DNA from: Paenibacillus sp. SZ31
GTDB taxonomy: Bacteria > Bacillota > Bacilli > Paenibacillales > Paenibacillaceae
Length of the DNA: 64,000 nucleotides
NCBI RefSeq assembly: GCF_012912005.1
Contig: NZ_JABBEA010000008.1
Location: 1-64,000 of the forward strand
Reading direction: 5' to 3'
How positions within the stretch are numbered: the first letter of the stretch is position 1; each line of letters opens with the position of its first letter. The position numbers and the translations under genes were made by a program. Under the pieces are notes generated by a model, which was not told the DNA's origin, did not search any database, and worked only from the letters and a program-made list of their open reading frames with translations. This document shows positions 8,601-17,286 of the stretch, piece after piece.

Positions 8601-10087
8601 GCACGACTGCGGAAATTCCGTGCAAGATCAATACGTTGCCCCGTTCGATTCATGCGATCTTCATCGTTTCCGTCCTCACGTGTGCTCGCTCCATACTGGC
8701 GATACTTGTTCATAAACAGACCTGGCTCAGCCAACCGGAAACGATAGATACTCTGCTTGACATCACCGACCATGAATCGGTTACCCGGGTTTTCTCTGGA
8801 GATGAGCTTCACGATATCTTCCTGAACCGTATTGGTATCCTGATATTCATCAAGCAACACTTCATCGAATCGCGAACGGTACTCCATAGCCGCATCGGAA
8901 GGCATCGACAGTTCAGGCGTTGAATCCTCATGTCGCAAAATGTGAAGACAGTAATGCTCCAGATCACTGAAGTCAACTTGCCCACGTTCCTGTTTGGCCT
9001 GTCGATAACGTTCTCCAAATGTACTAACCAACCTCGACAGTTCCTGCATGAGTGGTGCGGCCTGCTCCAGCTCCTGCCAGAACGAAAACGCAGTTCTTCC
9101 GAATAATGAGCCTTTCAGGTCGGTAACTGCCTTTTTCGCTGCCTCACGGAGTTCCTTCACCTGATCCTGTAAAGCAGGGTCTGTCTGATCCTTTTTGCAG
9201 GGTTTCAGTTTGCCAAATGTAGCGGGTTGAAACACTTCAGGCAACCTCTCCCATGGCATAACTTGGGCCGCAGATAACAGCTCTTCCACCATCACCAGGT
9301 CTTCTTTTAACGTATCTGCATAAGGTGCCGGACCTTCAGGCTGCATGGAAATATGAATGCCTTGACGGAGCAGTCCTGCTGCACCACTTAGAGCAAGAGC
9401 CGCATCACGCAAAATACTCTGAACCCATGCTGAATGTCCAAGTGCCTCTACACTTTCCACCTGAAAAGCAGATGCCATCTCTGAGAGCCAATGATCCGGC
9501 CAGGAGTGACTGCGGGAGAAGTCATACAATCGTTGCACCAGTCGATGCATGGCATCATCGTTTCGTTCTCCACTGAACCAATCCACCAATTCGCGGAATG
9601 TACTCCCTTCATCTTCTTCGCCGTACTTTTCCTCAAATAGTTCTTCAAGTAGTTCCTGGCGCATAATTTCCGCTTCATTTTCATTCAAGATACGGAAAGC
9701 CGGGTTCAACGGAATTTGCTGATAATAACGGCGAATGACTTCCATACAGAATGAATGCAGCGTTGTAATAGATGCCCGTCCAAGCAGCGACAGCTGCTTA
9801 CGCAGATGCTCTTCTCCTGGCTGTTCTTCAAGCGCACGTTCCAGCGCTTCCCGAATCCGTTGTTTCATCTCGGCGGCGGCGGCTTTGGTAAACGTAGCTA
9901 CAAGCAAGCGATCCACACTGAATCCTTGGGAGGGATCGGCGATCTTGCGAATAATTCGTTCAACCAGTACGGCTGTCTTGCCTGATCCCGCCGCAGCCGC
10001 AACCAGGATGTCTTCTCCGCTTTCGGAGATCGCACTCCACTGGTCATCACTCCAGAAGCTGCCTTCCGGTTTTGGCATACTCGTCAT
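5669..10087 (-). CDS. addA: AddAB helicase-nuclease subunit AddA
   Basis: AddA is the 3'-5' UvrD-type helicase and nuclease half of AddAB, the Firmicute counterpart of RecBCD, which resects double-strand breaks for RecA loading. Visible are Walker A (AAGSGKT, residues 32-38), a Walker B/QxxT-type segment LLDEYQDTN near residue 410, helicase motifs such as MTIHRSKGLEFPIV, and the C-terminal nuclease motif LLDYKTDR near residue 1420 followed by QLDLYG. At 1472 residues it is roughly 240 longer than the Bacillus protein (about 1230). The extra length seems to be acidic, low-complexity linkers around residues 555-590, 720-790 and 1080-1300. Start ATG overlaps the addB stop and follows a GGGAGG site. 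Confidence 0.96.
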   Translation of the reverse strand: MTSMPKPEGSFWSDDQWSAISESGEDILVAAAAGSGKTAVLVERIIRKIADPSQGFSVDRLLVATFTKAAAAEMKQRIREALERALEEQPGEEHLRKQLSLLGRASITTLHSFCMEVIRRYYQQIPLNPAFRILNENEAEIMRQELLEELFEEKYGEEDEGSTFRELVDWFSGERNDDAMHRLVQRLYDFSRSHSWPDHWLSEMASAFQVESVEALGHSAWVQSILRDAALALSGAAGLLRQGIHISMQPEGPAPYADTLKEDLVMVEELLSAAQVMPWERLPEVFQPATFGKLKPCKKDQTDPALQDQVKELREAAKKAVTDLKGSLFGRTAFSFWQELEQAAPLMQELSRLVSTFGERYRQAKQERGQVDFSDLEHYCLHILRHEDSTPELSMPSDAAMEYRSRFDEVLLDEYQDTNTVQEDIVKLISRENPGNRFMVGDVKQSIYRFRLAEPGLFMNKYRQYGASTREDGNDEDRMNRTGQRIDLARNFRSRAEVVHSVNMIFRQLMNEGVAEIAYDERAQLAYGATFPSETLGDEAYTPELMLIDRQGGGPDLTESTDENGDSSVSAELESAELETAQLEARAIARRIREMVGDTDKPALHVYDKSLQTMRPARYGDMVILLRSTLMWAPLMIEEFRQQGIPAGGEQSKGYFQATEVEIMMSLLQLVDNPRQDIPLASVLRSPIVGLDEEELAQIRLGDKRQSFYDAVISAAGDWSDSSTNAVQQSRQDNHPDSNMVQLQWPEAWSEMEQGQRETAASVEAELLDDVYEFDVYTDGIQDAGVAGHASEDLGITEISGSELQQKLIRFMRQLQQWRLEARQGSLSELIWRMYRETGYLDWVAGLPGGLQRQSNLKALYDRARQYEESTANRGLFRFLTYVSRLRENGGDLGTVASSSGEQDNAVRIMTIHRSKGLEFPIVFVGGISKMFNQQDLNAPFLMHKELGFGPRFVDRENRVAYPTLANLAIRRRAQFELLAEEMRVLYVALTRPKEKMILLGTVKDASKKALAWSQVKDSPELALPDYLLAAGRSYLDWIGPSLMRHPDAAVLRELAGSNDSFSACLADDQSRWAISIVSADQVSRDHVVDQTLGEEDGMTAVRKERIAALKAVQPVKLVTSSTVDELTKSAQDTDNQNIEDEGADTVALQLEETQLIHEVDQRLSWTYPYEAATQVAASTSVTELKTLLAMQDIQSVEVMEELGEQSEKLLAHNNPGINYTKDEAGHVLRGVSDESNERETGSWTDSNGTVNLPDAGSAGTSFKLHLRRPKFMEATQLTGAERGNVYHTLMQHLPIDGSSVDSQLIEQTIERLIKLQILLPHHAAAIEPEELSGFFNTEPGKELLRAAWVKREIPFVYGLPAHQSPVEWLHERAANSDMQIINEDSKMQATIENETVLVQGIIDCLYEVDGELVLLDYKTDRVSEHRGGLVELTKNYRFQLDLYGRAIEDILGRKVDRKWLYFFDGGHAVEL

Positions 10088-13000
10088 GATGTTTCCCCTC
10101 CCTTGGTGTGAGATAACATATCCCAGATTTGCTGTTTGCCCGGTTTGGACAACAGGTTGTATTCATTTCCTTCTATATTCTCATCAAACTGACAAACAGG
10201 CTTATACGGACAGAACGTACACGCCACTTCCTGCTGAATACGATAAGGCTCAATGGCCACATCCCCATCTGTAATCCGGGTACCAATCTCGCGGATATTA
10301 CTGCGAACCGAAGCAAGCAGCGTATCCCATTGCTCTGGCGTAGCTACAGCGGCGCTGCTATAAAAGCTTCCGTCCGCCTTAAGGGCAACTGGAATAATGG
10401 CTGAATACCCCTTATCCAGGGTGTTATCCATTTGAGCGATTGCGTCCCGATCCGCCAGCAGCAAACCTTTCATTTTGAACCGTTTCAGCAGTTCTTGTCC
10501 TGCCTGCTCTGATGTCATGCCGTTTGCGGATTGCAACAGCGGGTTATGCACATGGAAATACAACGTTCCTCCCGGCATCGCCGTTTCCCCAAGCCATTCT
10601 TCGGAAGCACTAAGCAGCACCTCCAGATAGGTGAGCATTTGCAATGACAGACCATAGTACACTTCATGTAACTTGAGGTCCGTCTGGCTTGATTTATAGT
10701 CAATGACACGCAGGAGCAGACCATTTTCTCCTTCTGCGACATCTACACGGTCAATTCGACCCACGATCTCCATCACACAGCCGTTTTCCAGTTCAAAACG
10801 TAGTGGCGGCAGCGTTTTATCCGGTCCAAAATCAAGCTCCAATCCAATCGGTTCAAAACTTCCGCGTCTGGACTGTTCACCAAGAATAACGGATGCCCGG
10901 CTAACGATGTCCTTCAATTTGCGGAAAATATAACCGTATCGCTTGGTGCTTAGCAAAATCTCCCCTTGCAGTTGTGGTGCAATCTGCTCCACGGTTTGCT
11001 CGGCTTCCTTACGGCATTGATCTGGAGTCAAACTGCCCCAACTACGATTTTCTTCGCGCAACCGCATAGCCAGCTGGCTTAGTGCAGCATGAAACAGCTG
11101 TCCGATATCAGGAGCCTGAAGGCGATACAATTGCCGTTCTTTGAGGCGCAGCCCATGCGAAGCAAAATGGGAGAACGGACAAGCTACGAAACGCTCCATT
11201 CGCGAGACACTCGTCCTCACCTCTGTGCCATACAGTCTGCGACTGGTAGTTGTACGTAGTGGTAATGCTCTATTACGATAAAAGATCGATCCCATCAACC
11301 GCTCCAGCTGAGGTCTGCTTGTCTCTCGAGTTACATGCCAATTGTAGACCGCCCACCACATTTCAGGAATGTCTTCTCCACGGCGCCATTTGCGCAATTG
11401 TCCAATGAGCGCAGACAGACTTTGACCCGGATGGGTGACATAGGACCAATGAGCTTCTTCCGAGTTCGCAACCGGTGGTTGAGCCAGCAATGGCTGTTCT
11501 TGTAGACCAAACATTTTCCGTACATGACGGACAATCTCGGAAGGAAGCAGTGCTTTCCCCTCATCATCAGCAACCGGGTAACTCAGCCACAACTGGCTGC
11601 TTGCCGCTGTAAGTGCTGTATATATTAGAAAACGTTCATCCAGCATTTTCCTCGTTGCACCTGGTCCAAGCGCCACGCCTCTTTCTGTCAGCAACGATCT
11701 TTCCAGCTCCGTTAATACGCCATCATCCTGAGGTACGGCGGGCAATTCACCATCAACTGCACCAAGGACAAATACGTATTTGATGTCCTGAAGACGTGTA
11801 CGGTCCATGGAACCGACCAATACCTGATCAAGTGCTGGTGGTACCAGACCCAGCTTCAATTCGGTCAATCCGGTCTCGATCATTCCAGCAAACAGCGTGA
11901 TATCCAGCCGTTCATTCCCCATCATATCTACCATCTGATCCAATAGATCCAACACAGCTCCCCACATCTGCCGATGTTCTCTCGACCGTTCGGGGTCACC
12001 TTGCGCCTTAGCTTCAGTAGACATGTTCTCCAGCTTCCATGGGATCTCAGCATCTTCCAGCAGTCTGTATAGTGCCTCGCACTGGGCTTTGGCTGTCTTT
12101 GCCTTCTTTATTCGTTTCTCAAAAACACCCAAGGAATCTGTAATGACCGTTCGGCAGCTCTCCATTAAAGAAAGCATCTGGTCCCGTCCTCGACTACGTC
12201 CATCCTGACCGTTGTCTTCCAGCGATAAGCTAGGAACATACTTCCACGGTTTGCCGTCAGTCCAGCGATATCCATGAATACCACACGCCAGTGCATAATT
12301 CTCAAGCTGGTCCATATCTTCACGGGTGATGGAACCATCACGTGGAAGCAGCAGGTCCGTTTTGACACAGCGAAATACATCCTCGTAACGCCAGTGGCGC
12401 CGAACAATATCCAGTGCGGAACGGATAAACTCAGATAATGGATGATGAAGTTCATTTCTTCTGCGGTCCAGAAAGACGGGTACGCCATAATCCCTGAATA
12501 ACGGTTCAGCTATATCAGCGTAGGTATCCAACTGACGAACAAGTACCGCCATATCCCGATAACGCGCACCTTCGTTTTGCGCCAGACGCCGCATCTCACG
12601 CAGTGCTCCCTCCATCTCAGCTCGTCGGTTCTCCGCTGCAACCAGTCGGATTCCGGAATCAAGGCCTTCACTTTTCCAACGAATTCGGCGGTCGAAGCCA
12701 GCTTCCAGATGAGCAAGTCCCGGACGATCCTTATATCTGGGTGGAATCTCCGAATCTAGCACGGTTATATCGCTCGTTACACCCAGTTCGTCAGCCATCC
12801 CTTTCAGGCGCGCATAGGCACTTGCCGTGGGATAGAACAGTTCCAGTTCTCCAGGCAGTGCGCCGTGATCATAAGGACAATCCAATGTCAGTGCAATCGT
12901 CACGGAAGAGGACTGCAACATCAGCCTACCGATCACACTCATCTCCTGTGGTGTGAATCCCTGAAAACCATCAATCCAGATCTGGGCATCCTGCAGCAAT

Positions 13001-13587
13001 GCACTTTCCGACAAACGATCTGTCAGCTCGGTCAACGTGTCTTCATCATCAATATATAATTCGGTCAGTTCCTGTTCATAGTCACGATATATTAGATTCA
13101 AGTCATGTAGCTTATCTTCCAGAATTGGCGAAGAGGATGAAGTATTCCATCCAGACAGCCCTTCTTCCAGTGATGATGGATCAACTTCATAACGTTTAAA
13201 TTCACTATATAAGTCATTTAATTCGCCTATAAAACCTAGCTGGCTGCCGGATGCACCAAACAGCCTCAATTCTTCCTTACGGCGCTGAATTACTTTATAG
13301 AGCAGCATCTTTTTGCCTTCGGCTCCGATCGGAATACGAGCAGAACCACCTGCTTCTTGCATTACACGATAGGCTAAACGGCGAAAGCCGAGCACTTCTG
13401 CACGCATCGTACCTTTAATTGCTCCAGAAGACACCAATGCCTGCTCCGTTCGAAAAGAACTCTGTTCCGGAACGAGTAAAATCAAAGGTTTACCTTGCGG
13501 CTCCTTTTGAAGCAGGGATGTAATTTCCCGGGTAATCAGCGAGCTTTTGCCGCTGCCTGCCCGACCAATAATAAAACGAACGGACAT
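10084..13587 (-). CDS. addB: AddAB helicase-nuclease subunit AddB
   Basis: AddB is the second subunit of AddAB; in Bacillus it recognises Chi, carries a nuclease domain and holds an Fe-S cluster. The 1167-residue protein has an N-terminal P-loop (GRAGSGKSS, residues 8-16), a nuclease motif VIDYKSSQTD near residue 964, and the four cluster cysteines split between RFVACPF (about residue 800) and CTFCPYKPVC (about 1120). The ATG was chosen because GGAGG lies 7 nt upstream and the protein then starts MSVRFIIGRAG as in homologues. It is the first gene of the addB-addA-sbcD-sbcC operon. Confidence 0.96.
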   Translation of the reverse strand: MSVRFIIGRAGSGKSSLITREITSLLQKEPQGKPLILLVPEQSSFRTEQALVSSGAIKGTMRAEVLGFRRLAYRVMQEAGGSARIPIGAEGKKMLLYKVIQRRKEELRLFGASGSQLGFIGELNDLYSEFKRYEVDPSSLEEGLSGWNTSSSSPILEDKLHDLNLIYRDYEQELTELYIDDEDTLTELTDRLSESALLQDAQIWIDGFQGFTPQEMSVIGRLMLQSSSVTIALTLDCPYDHGALPGELELFYPTASAYARLKGMADELGVTSDITVLDSEIPPRYKDRPGLAHLEAGFDRRIRWKSEGLDSGIRLVAAENRRAEMEGALREMRRLAQNEGARYRDMAVLVRQLDTYADIAEPLFRDYGVPVFLDRRRNELHHPLSEFIRSALDIVRRHWRYEDVFRCVKTDLLLPRDGSITREDMDQLENYALACGIHGYRWTDGKPWKYVPSLSLEDNGQDGRSRGRDQMLSLMESCRTVITDSLGVFEKRIKKAKTAKAQCEALYRLLEDAEIPWKLENMSTEAKAQGDPERSREHRQMWGAVLDLLDQMVDMMGNERLDITLFAGMIETGLTELKLGLVPPALDQVLVGSMDRTRLQDIKYVFVLGAVDGELPAVPQDDGVLTELERSLLTERGVALGPGATRKMLDERFLIYTALTAASSQLWLSYPVADDEGKALLPSEIVRHVRKMFGLQEQPLLAQPPVANSEEAHWSYVTHPGQSLSALIGQLRKWRRGEDIPEMWWAVYNWHVTRETSRPQLERLMGSIFYRNRALPLRTTTSRRLYGTEVRTSVSRMERFVACPFSHFASHGLRLKERQLYRLQAPDIGQLFHAALSQLAMRLREENRSWGSLTPDQCRKEAEQTVEQIAPQLQGEILLSTKRYGYIFRKLKDIVSRASVILGEQSRRGSFEPIGLELDFGPDKTLPPLRFELENGCVMEIVGRIDRVDVAEGENGLLLRVIDYKSSQTDLKLHEVYYGLSLQMLTYLEVLLSASEEWLGETAMPGGTLYFHVHNPLLQSANGMTSEQAGQELLKRFKMKGLLLADRDAIAQMDNTLDKGYSAIIPVALKADGSFYSSAAVATPEQWDTLLASVRSNIREIGTRITDGDVAIEPYRIQQEVACTFCPYKPVCQFDENIEGNEYNLLSKPGKQQIWDMLSHTKGGETS

Positions 13588-13627
13588 GTCTAATCCTCCA
13601 AACCACACGTACAAGATTTTAATTCCC

Positions 13628-13688
13628 AGTATAACATATCTGACTTGGTTCGGAACATACGTTTGCCACTATCCGGTAAAACCGGATA
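13628..13688 (-). promoter_or_regulatory. Putative addB promoter with upstream palindrome
   Basis: On the minus strand an extended -10 (TG-T-TATACT, -10 at 13628-13633) lies about 40 bp before the addB start. The best -35 is weak (TTCCGA, 16-bp spacing). Immediately upstream, 13670-13688 is a perfect 8-bp inverted repeat TATCCGGT-AAA-ACCGGATA, placed near -45 to -65, a plausible site for a regulator. The sequences are visible; their function is inferred. Confidence 0.5.
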
Positions 13689-13712
13689 TCATCTCCGTTA
13701 ACACAGCAAAAC

Positions 13713-13752
13713 AGCAAAAAGCCCGCAGCTATCACACTGTGGACTTTTGACT
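13713..13752 (-). terminator. Rho-independent terminator of the rRNA methyltransferase gene
   Basis: On the minus strand AAAAGTCC-A-CAG pairs with CTG-C-GGGCTTTT around an eight-base loop and is followed by a T-rich tail. It lies 35 bp past the stop codon of the methyltransferase gene at 13787. Confidence 0.6.
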
Positions 13753-13786
13753 TGATCTATACTTAATTGGAACGGAAATCATACGA

Positions 13787-15163
13787 TTAATTCTTTTTAC
13801 TGCGCACTTCGAAAATAGCAAATTTCAGGTAATGTCCTTCATCCACGCCCAAAATTTGCGGGTGGTCCTTACCGGCTGCCTTCCAGTCGATTAGACGCAG
13901 CACTTTGCCTGCATCTTCTGCTGCATCCGCAATCGTGTCCAGGAAGAGGTCTGGACGCATGTGATACGAACAGCTGGCTGTTACCAAATATCCGCCCTCA
14001 TTAACCAGTTTCATTCCTTGCAGGTTGATATCCTTATATCCACGGCACGCACCTTTAACTGCTGATTTCGTTTTGGCAAACGCCGGGGGATCGAGGATGA
14101 CCACATCAAATGTTTTACCGCCAGCTGCAAGGGCTTTGGATGTATCTACTTTCTGTTCGGCAGCACGCGCACGTGCAGTACGTTCATCCAGTCCTTTCAC
14201 CTGTTCACGCAAGTACTGGAATGCATCGGCAACTACGAATTCGACCCGGTCGGTAAAACCGTTCAACTCCACATTTGTTCGTGCACTCTCAATGGCATGC
14301 TCCGAAATATCAAGACAAGTCACTTTTTTAGCTCCATACTTGCAGGCATTTAACGTAAAGCTGCCCGTGTGAGAGAAGCACTCCAGTACAGTCGCACCAT
14401 CCCAATAAGGGAATGTAACTACCTTACCGCTTTTATTCACAGGCAAGAGTTGCTCTGTGCCATCCTGCTCGGTCTGTTGCAGTGTAATTCCACTCTTATA
14501 GCCCCAACCCTTCATGAGCGGTTCGATCGCTGCACGATTCTCACGTTGGTCGAAGAAGTAACCTGTCTTTTGTCCTTCCACGATGTCCACTTTAATGAGT
14601 AGTCCGTTCTCTGTAACAGTGACATGACGTGGGCACTCCCCGTACAGCGGACCTTTGGTCTGCTCCAATCCTTCCAGTTCACGAATCGAGACATCACTGC
14701 GCTCATAGATGCCTTCCGGCTGCATTACTTCAATGAGTGCCTGTACAATGGCTTCACGGCAACGATCCATGCCAAGTGTAAGCAACTGTACAACGAGGAT
14801 GCTACCGAAACGGTCAACGATCAATCCTGGTAGAAAATCTGCTTCGCCGTAAACGAGACGGTATGCCTCTCCATCCTGGATAAAACGTTCCCGGTGACGC
14901 AAGCAATCGCGGAAACGAGCTGCAAAGAACGCCGTGTCCATCTGTTCGGACTCCAGCGGTTGATACGCTACAACCCTTACAGTGATCTGAGATGCGGGAT
15001 TGTAATAACCTGTCGCCAGATAGCGACCTTGATGATTCAATACATTGACCAGATCTCCCGGTTCCGGGTTTCCGTCAACAGAGGCAATTTCGTTGTTAAA
15101 TATCCATGGATGTGCATGTTCAAGCCGCTTTTTGCGACTGCGTTCGAGTGTAACTGATGGCAA
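13787..15163 (-). CDS. Class I rRNA methyltransferase, RlmI/RlmK family
   Basis: This is a SAM-dependent methyltransferase of the PUA-domain family that contains the 23S rRNA m5C methyltransferase RlmI; the exact target base in this organism is unknown. Residues 1-80 form the PUA-type RNA-binding domain (PWIFNNEIASV, then PGDLVNVLNHQG). A Rossmann methyltransferase domain follows, with FSHTGSFTLNACKYGA (SAM motif), TCLDIS and the catalytic-loop motif DPPAFAKTKSAV near residue 355. Length 458 is slightly above the usual 390-400. The only workable start is a TTG at 15163 with a weak GTGG-type ribosome site. A 520-bp intergenic region full of repeats lies upstream. Confidence 0.9.
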   Translation of the reverse strand: MPSVTLERSRKKRLEHAHPWIFNNEIASVDGNPEPGDLVNVLNHQGRYLATGYYNPASQITVRVVAYQPLESEQMDTAFFAARFRDCLRHRERFIQDGEAYRLVYGEADFLPGLIVDRFGSILVVQLLTLGMDRCREAIVQALIEVMQPEGIYERSDVSIRELEGLEQTKGPLYGECPRHVTVTENGLLIKVDIVEGQKTGYFFDQRENRAAIEPLMKGWGYKSGITLQQTEQDGTEQLLPVNKSGKVVTFPYWDGATVLECFSHTGSFTLNACKYGAKKVTCLDISEHAIESARTNVELNGFTDRVEFVVADAFQYLREQVKGLDERTARARAAEQKVDTSKALAAGGKTFDVVILDPPAFAKTKSAVKGACRGYKDINLQGMKLVNEGGYLVTASCSYHMRPDLFLDTIADAAEDAGKVLRLIDWKAAGKDHPQILGVDEGHYLKFAIFEVRSKKN

Positions 15164-15214
15164 GGTAGATCCACTTCTTTCATAGTTAGTTGAAAAGATA
15201 GGTTTTGTGCAAAG

Positions 15215-15610
15215 GAGACGCTACGGCGACGAATTGTTCCTCTGATCGCTGTTATCCCCAGATTTTTTTTTGATTCCCTTTCTTAAAGGGAAAATCCGGG
15301 GATAAAGGCGAGCGCTTCGCTTCTTCGGTAACAATTTCGTCTTCTTCGCTACACTTGCACGAATCACCGTATCTTTCGAATTGGGGTGGGGCAATTAAGA
15401 CGCTTCATTGACGAATTGTTACTTCGCTCGCTTTATTTAAATAACGTAAGGGTTTTGGATTGGTATCTGATCGCTGCTATTCTTTTTTCGGGACTCCCTA
15501 CTCAAAAAAGTCTTAAATAACCGCCACACACACGTGTGGTTCGCTTCCTCAGATTTGATTCATCTCTCCGCTACGTTTGCACGAATCACCGTTGCTTCCC
15601 TCTGAATTCC
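15215..15610 (-). repeat. Tandem copies of a structured intergenic repeat
   Basis: The 521-bp space between the methyltransferase and the divergent transporter holds two diverged units (about 15215-15380 and 15398-15605). Each has GACGAATTGTT, then TGATCGCTG followed by a long hairpin, a GCTTCGCTTC segment and a motif close to GCACGAATCACCGT. The first copy's hairpin pairs TTATCCCC-AGATTTT with AAAATC-CGGGGATA. On the minus-strand RNA the single mismatch becomes a G-U pair, suggesting that strand is the functional one. A third, partial copy is at 21993-22110. No gene is visible here. Confidence 0.7.
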
Positions 15611-15684
15611 TTTAGGCTTGTCATGGTTGTCTTTGTTTACTCATAGGATGAGTTAAGGAACCGGACGGAAGGAATGATGTTTCT

Positions 15685-16686
15685 ATGTTTAGAGATGTTA
15701 TATTGCCCTTACTCTATGGGCTTATTATCTTTTTTGGTGGCATGAAGCTGATGGAAACGGCCTTGCAGCGCATGGCTGGACCTATGCTGGCAGGTTGGCT
15801 CAATCGGGCTACCTCTGCTCCATGGAAAGGCATGGCTTTCAGTGCGGGTGCAACAGCCCTGTTGCAGAGTAGTACTGCGGTCACCGTACTCACCATTGGA
15901 CTGGCTAATGCTCGGTTACTTACCTATGGACGCACACTCGGCATCATCCTCGGCACTAACATCGGGACATGTCTGACGACGGAGCTGGTGGGACTGCAGA
16001 TCGGACGTGCTTCACTGCCTCTACTCATCCTGTCGCTGACGGGCTGGGCCATGTTTGTTGTACTTGGTGAACGTAATCTGGCTGCTCCTGAACGCACGCG
16101 TCAGACTCTGTTTAACATCCAGTACAGCTTCCTCGCAGCTGCGGGATTTGCACTTGTTATGACAGGCATTCAGGTGATGCAATCCATTGCCTTGCCCTTG
16201 CGTAGCATGGGCGTATTTCAATGGTTTCTCGACCGCTCGGCCGACAGCTTGTGGTGGGGCTTCCTGGCAGGTGCATGTCTTACCGCACTTATTCACAGTA
16301 GCGCAGCTGTCATTAGTATGGCGATTACGCTCGCAGCCACAGGGGTATTACCTGTGGAGATCGGCATCGCCATTGTGATCGGGTCCAACGTAGGGACCTG
16401 CATCACCGCCGTGATCGCTGCCGCGGGCGGAGCATCCGCAGGCAAATTTGTTGCAGCCTCCCATGTTGTATTAAATATTGCGGGAGCGCTGCTGTTTATG
16501 CCGCTGATCGGCCAGCTGCATGCAGCTTCGGCCTGGCTGTCAGCGGACAACGGGGCACAGATTGCGCATGCCCAGACCCTTTTTAACATCACCAGTTCAC
16601 TGCTTGCTTTGCCGTTCTGTTACTTGCCAATCTGGCACAAAAAACCACCGGTCCACGCCCCCGCGGCGAAGTCACCCGTGGCTTGA
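15685..16686 (+). CDS. Na/Pi-cotransporter family membrane protein
   Basis: A 333-residue integral membrane protein with about eight hydrophobic segments and the duplicated signature of the Na+/phosphate cotransporter II (NptA/YjbB) family: LLQSSTAVTVLTIG near residue 60 and LIHSSAAVISMAI near 205. Each is followed by a Gly/Asn-rich re-entrant motif (GTNIGTCLTT and GSNVGTCITA). Only the transmembrane core is present; the C-terminal PhoU-like domain found in larger homologues is absent. It probably moves phosphate or another anion, but the substrate is not proven. It is the only plus-strand gene in the first 34 kb and converges on the Nudix gene. The ribosome site AAGGA is 11 nt upstream. Confidence 0.88.
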   Translation: MFRDVILPLLYGLIIFFGGMKLMETALQRMAGPMLAGWLNRATSAPWKGMAFSAGATALLQSSTAVTVLTIGLANARLLTYGRTLGIILGTNIGTCLTTELVGLQIGRASLPLLILSLTGWAMFVVLGERNLAAPERTRQTLFNIQYSFLAAAGFALVMTGIQVMQSIALPLRSMGVFQWFLDRSADSLWWGFLAGACLTALIHSSAAVISMAITLAATGVLPVEIGIAIVIGSNVGTCITAVIAAAGGASAGKFVAASHVVLNIAGALLFMPLIGQLHAASAWLSADNGAQIAHAQTLFNITSSLLALPFCYLPIWHKKPPVHAPAAKSPVA

Positions 16687-16744
16687 TGATCTGCCTATCC
16701 AGACCTGCAGAACGTGTGCGCTAACTGGACAAGACAACCACTCG

Positions 16745-17179
16745 TTATACGTTAATGCCCAACTTGTTCAGTGCTACGCGCAAGATGTCATCGTTATTAT
16801 CATATCCGCTCTGCTGCTGTCTGGACCATGCTTCTTCCGGAGCATACCAATCCACACCCTTGATCTCTTCAATCTGAGGCTGTAAATCACCACTCTCGGC
16901 TTCAACAAGATAGTAATGGACTTCCTTATCTACCGGACCGAACTCTGCATGTTGGTACGTATATGCAATGATATCAACTGGCTCCACAATACGACCCACC
17001 ATACCCGTCTCTTCCAGAATCTCACGCAGTGCCGTCTGTTCAATTGTTTCTCCATCTTCCATTTTGCCCTTGGCGAGAGTCGTTTTACCATAACGATCTA
17101 CGATAAGCTGAATTTGAAGACCTCCGTCTTCCCCTGTTCTATAGACAACTCCGCCTGCTGAAATTTCTTTTTTGTTCAT
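16745..17179 (-). CDS. Nudix hydrolase
   Basis: A 144-residue Nudix-fold hydrolase. The Nudix box is complete, from GKMEDGETIEQ to REILEETG, so it should bind Mg2+ and cleave a nucleoside-diphosphate-linked substrate; which one cannot be told from sequence. The start giving MNKKEISAGGVVYR is preceded by GGAG at 6 nt. The SAGGVVYR opening resembles the Nudix subgroup that includes Ap4A and diadenosine-type hydrolases, which is only a hint. It lies downstream of mtaB and may be co-transcribed with it. Confidence 0.88.
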   Translation of the reverse strand: MNKKEISAGGVVYRTGEDGGLQIQLIVDRYGKTTLAKGKMEDGETIEQTALREILEETGMVGRIVEPVDIIAYTYQHAEFGPVDKEVHYYLVEAESGDLQPQIEEIKGVDWYAPEEAWSRQQQSGYDNNDDILRVALNKLGINV

Positions 17180-17286
17180 CGTGCTCTCCCCCATCGACTT
17201 CGATATCTTATTTTTTTGCAAAAGAAGGACCTCATCTCCCGGGTAAGCTCCCCAAGGAAATGAAATCCTTGTTTCTGACGCCTCGA

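Noticed and set aside
15164..15684. A gene in the repeat-rich gap
   Set aside because: No frame with a ribosome site; the sequence is explained by repeats and hairpins.
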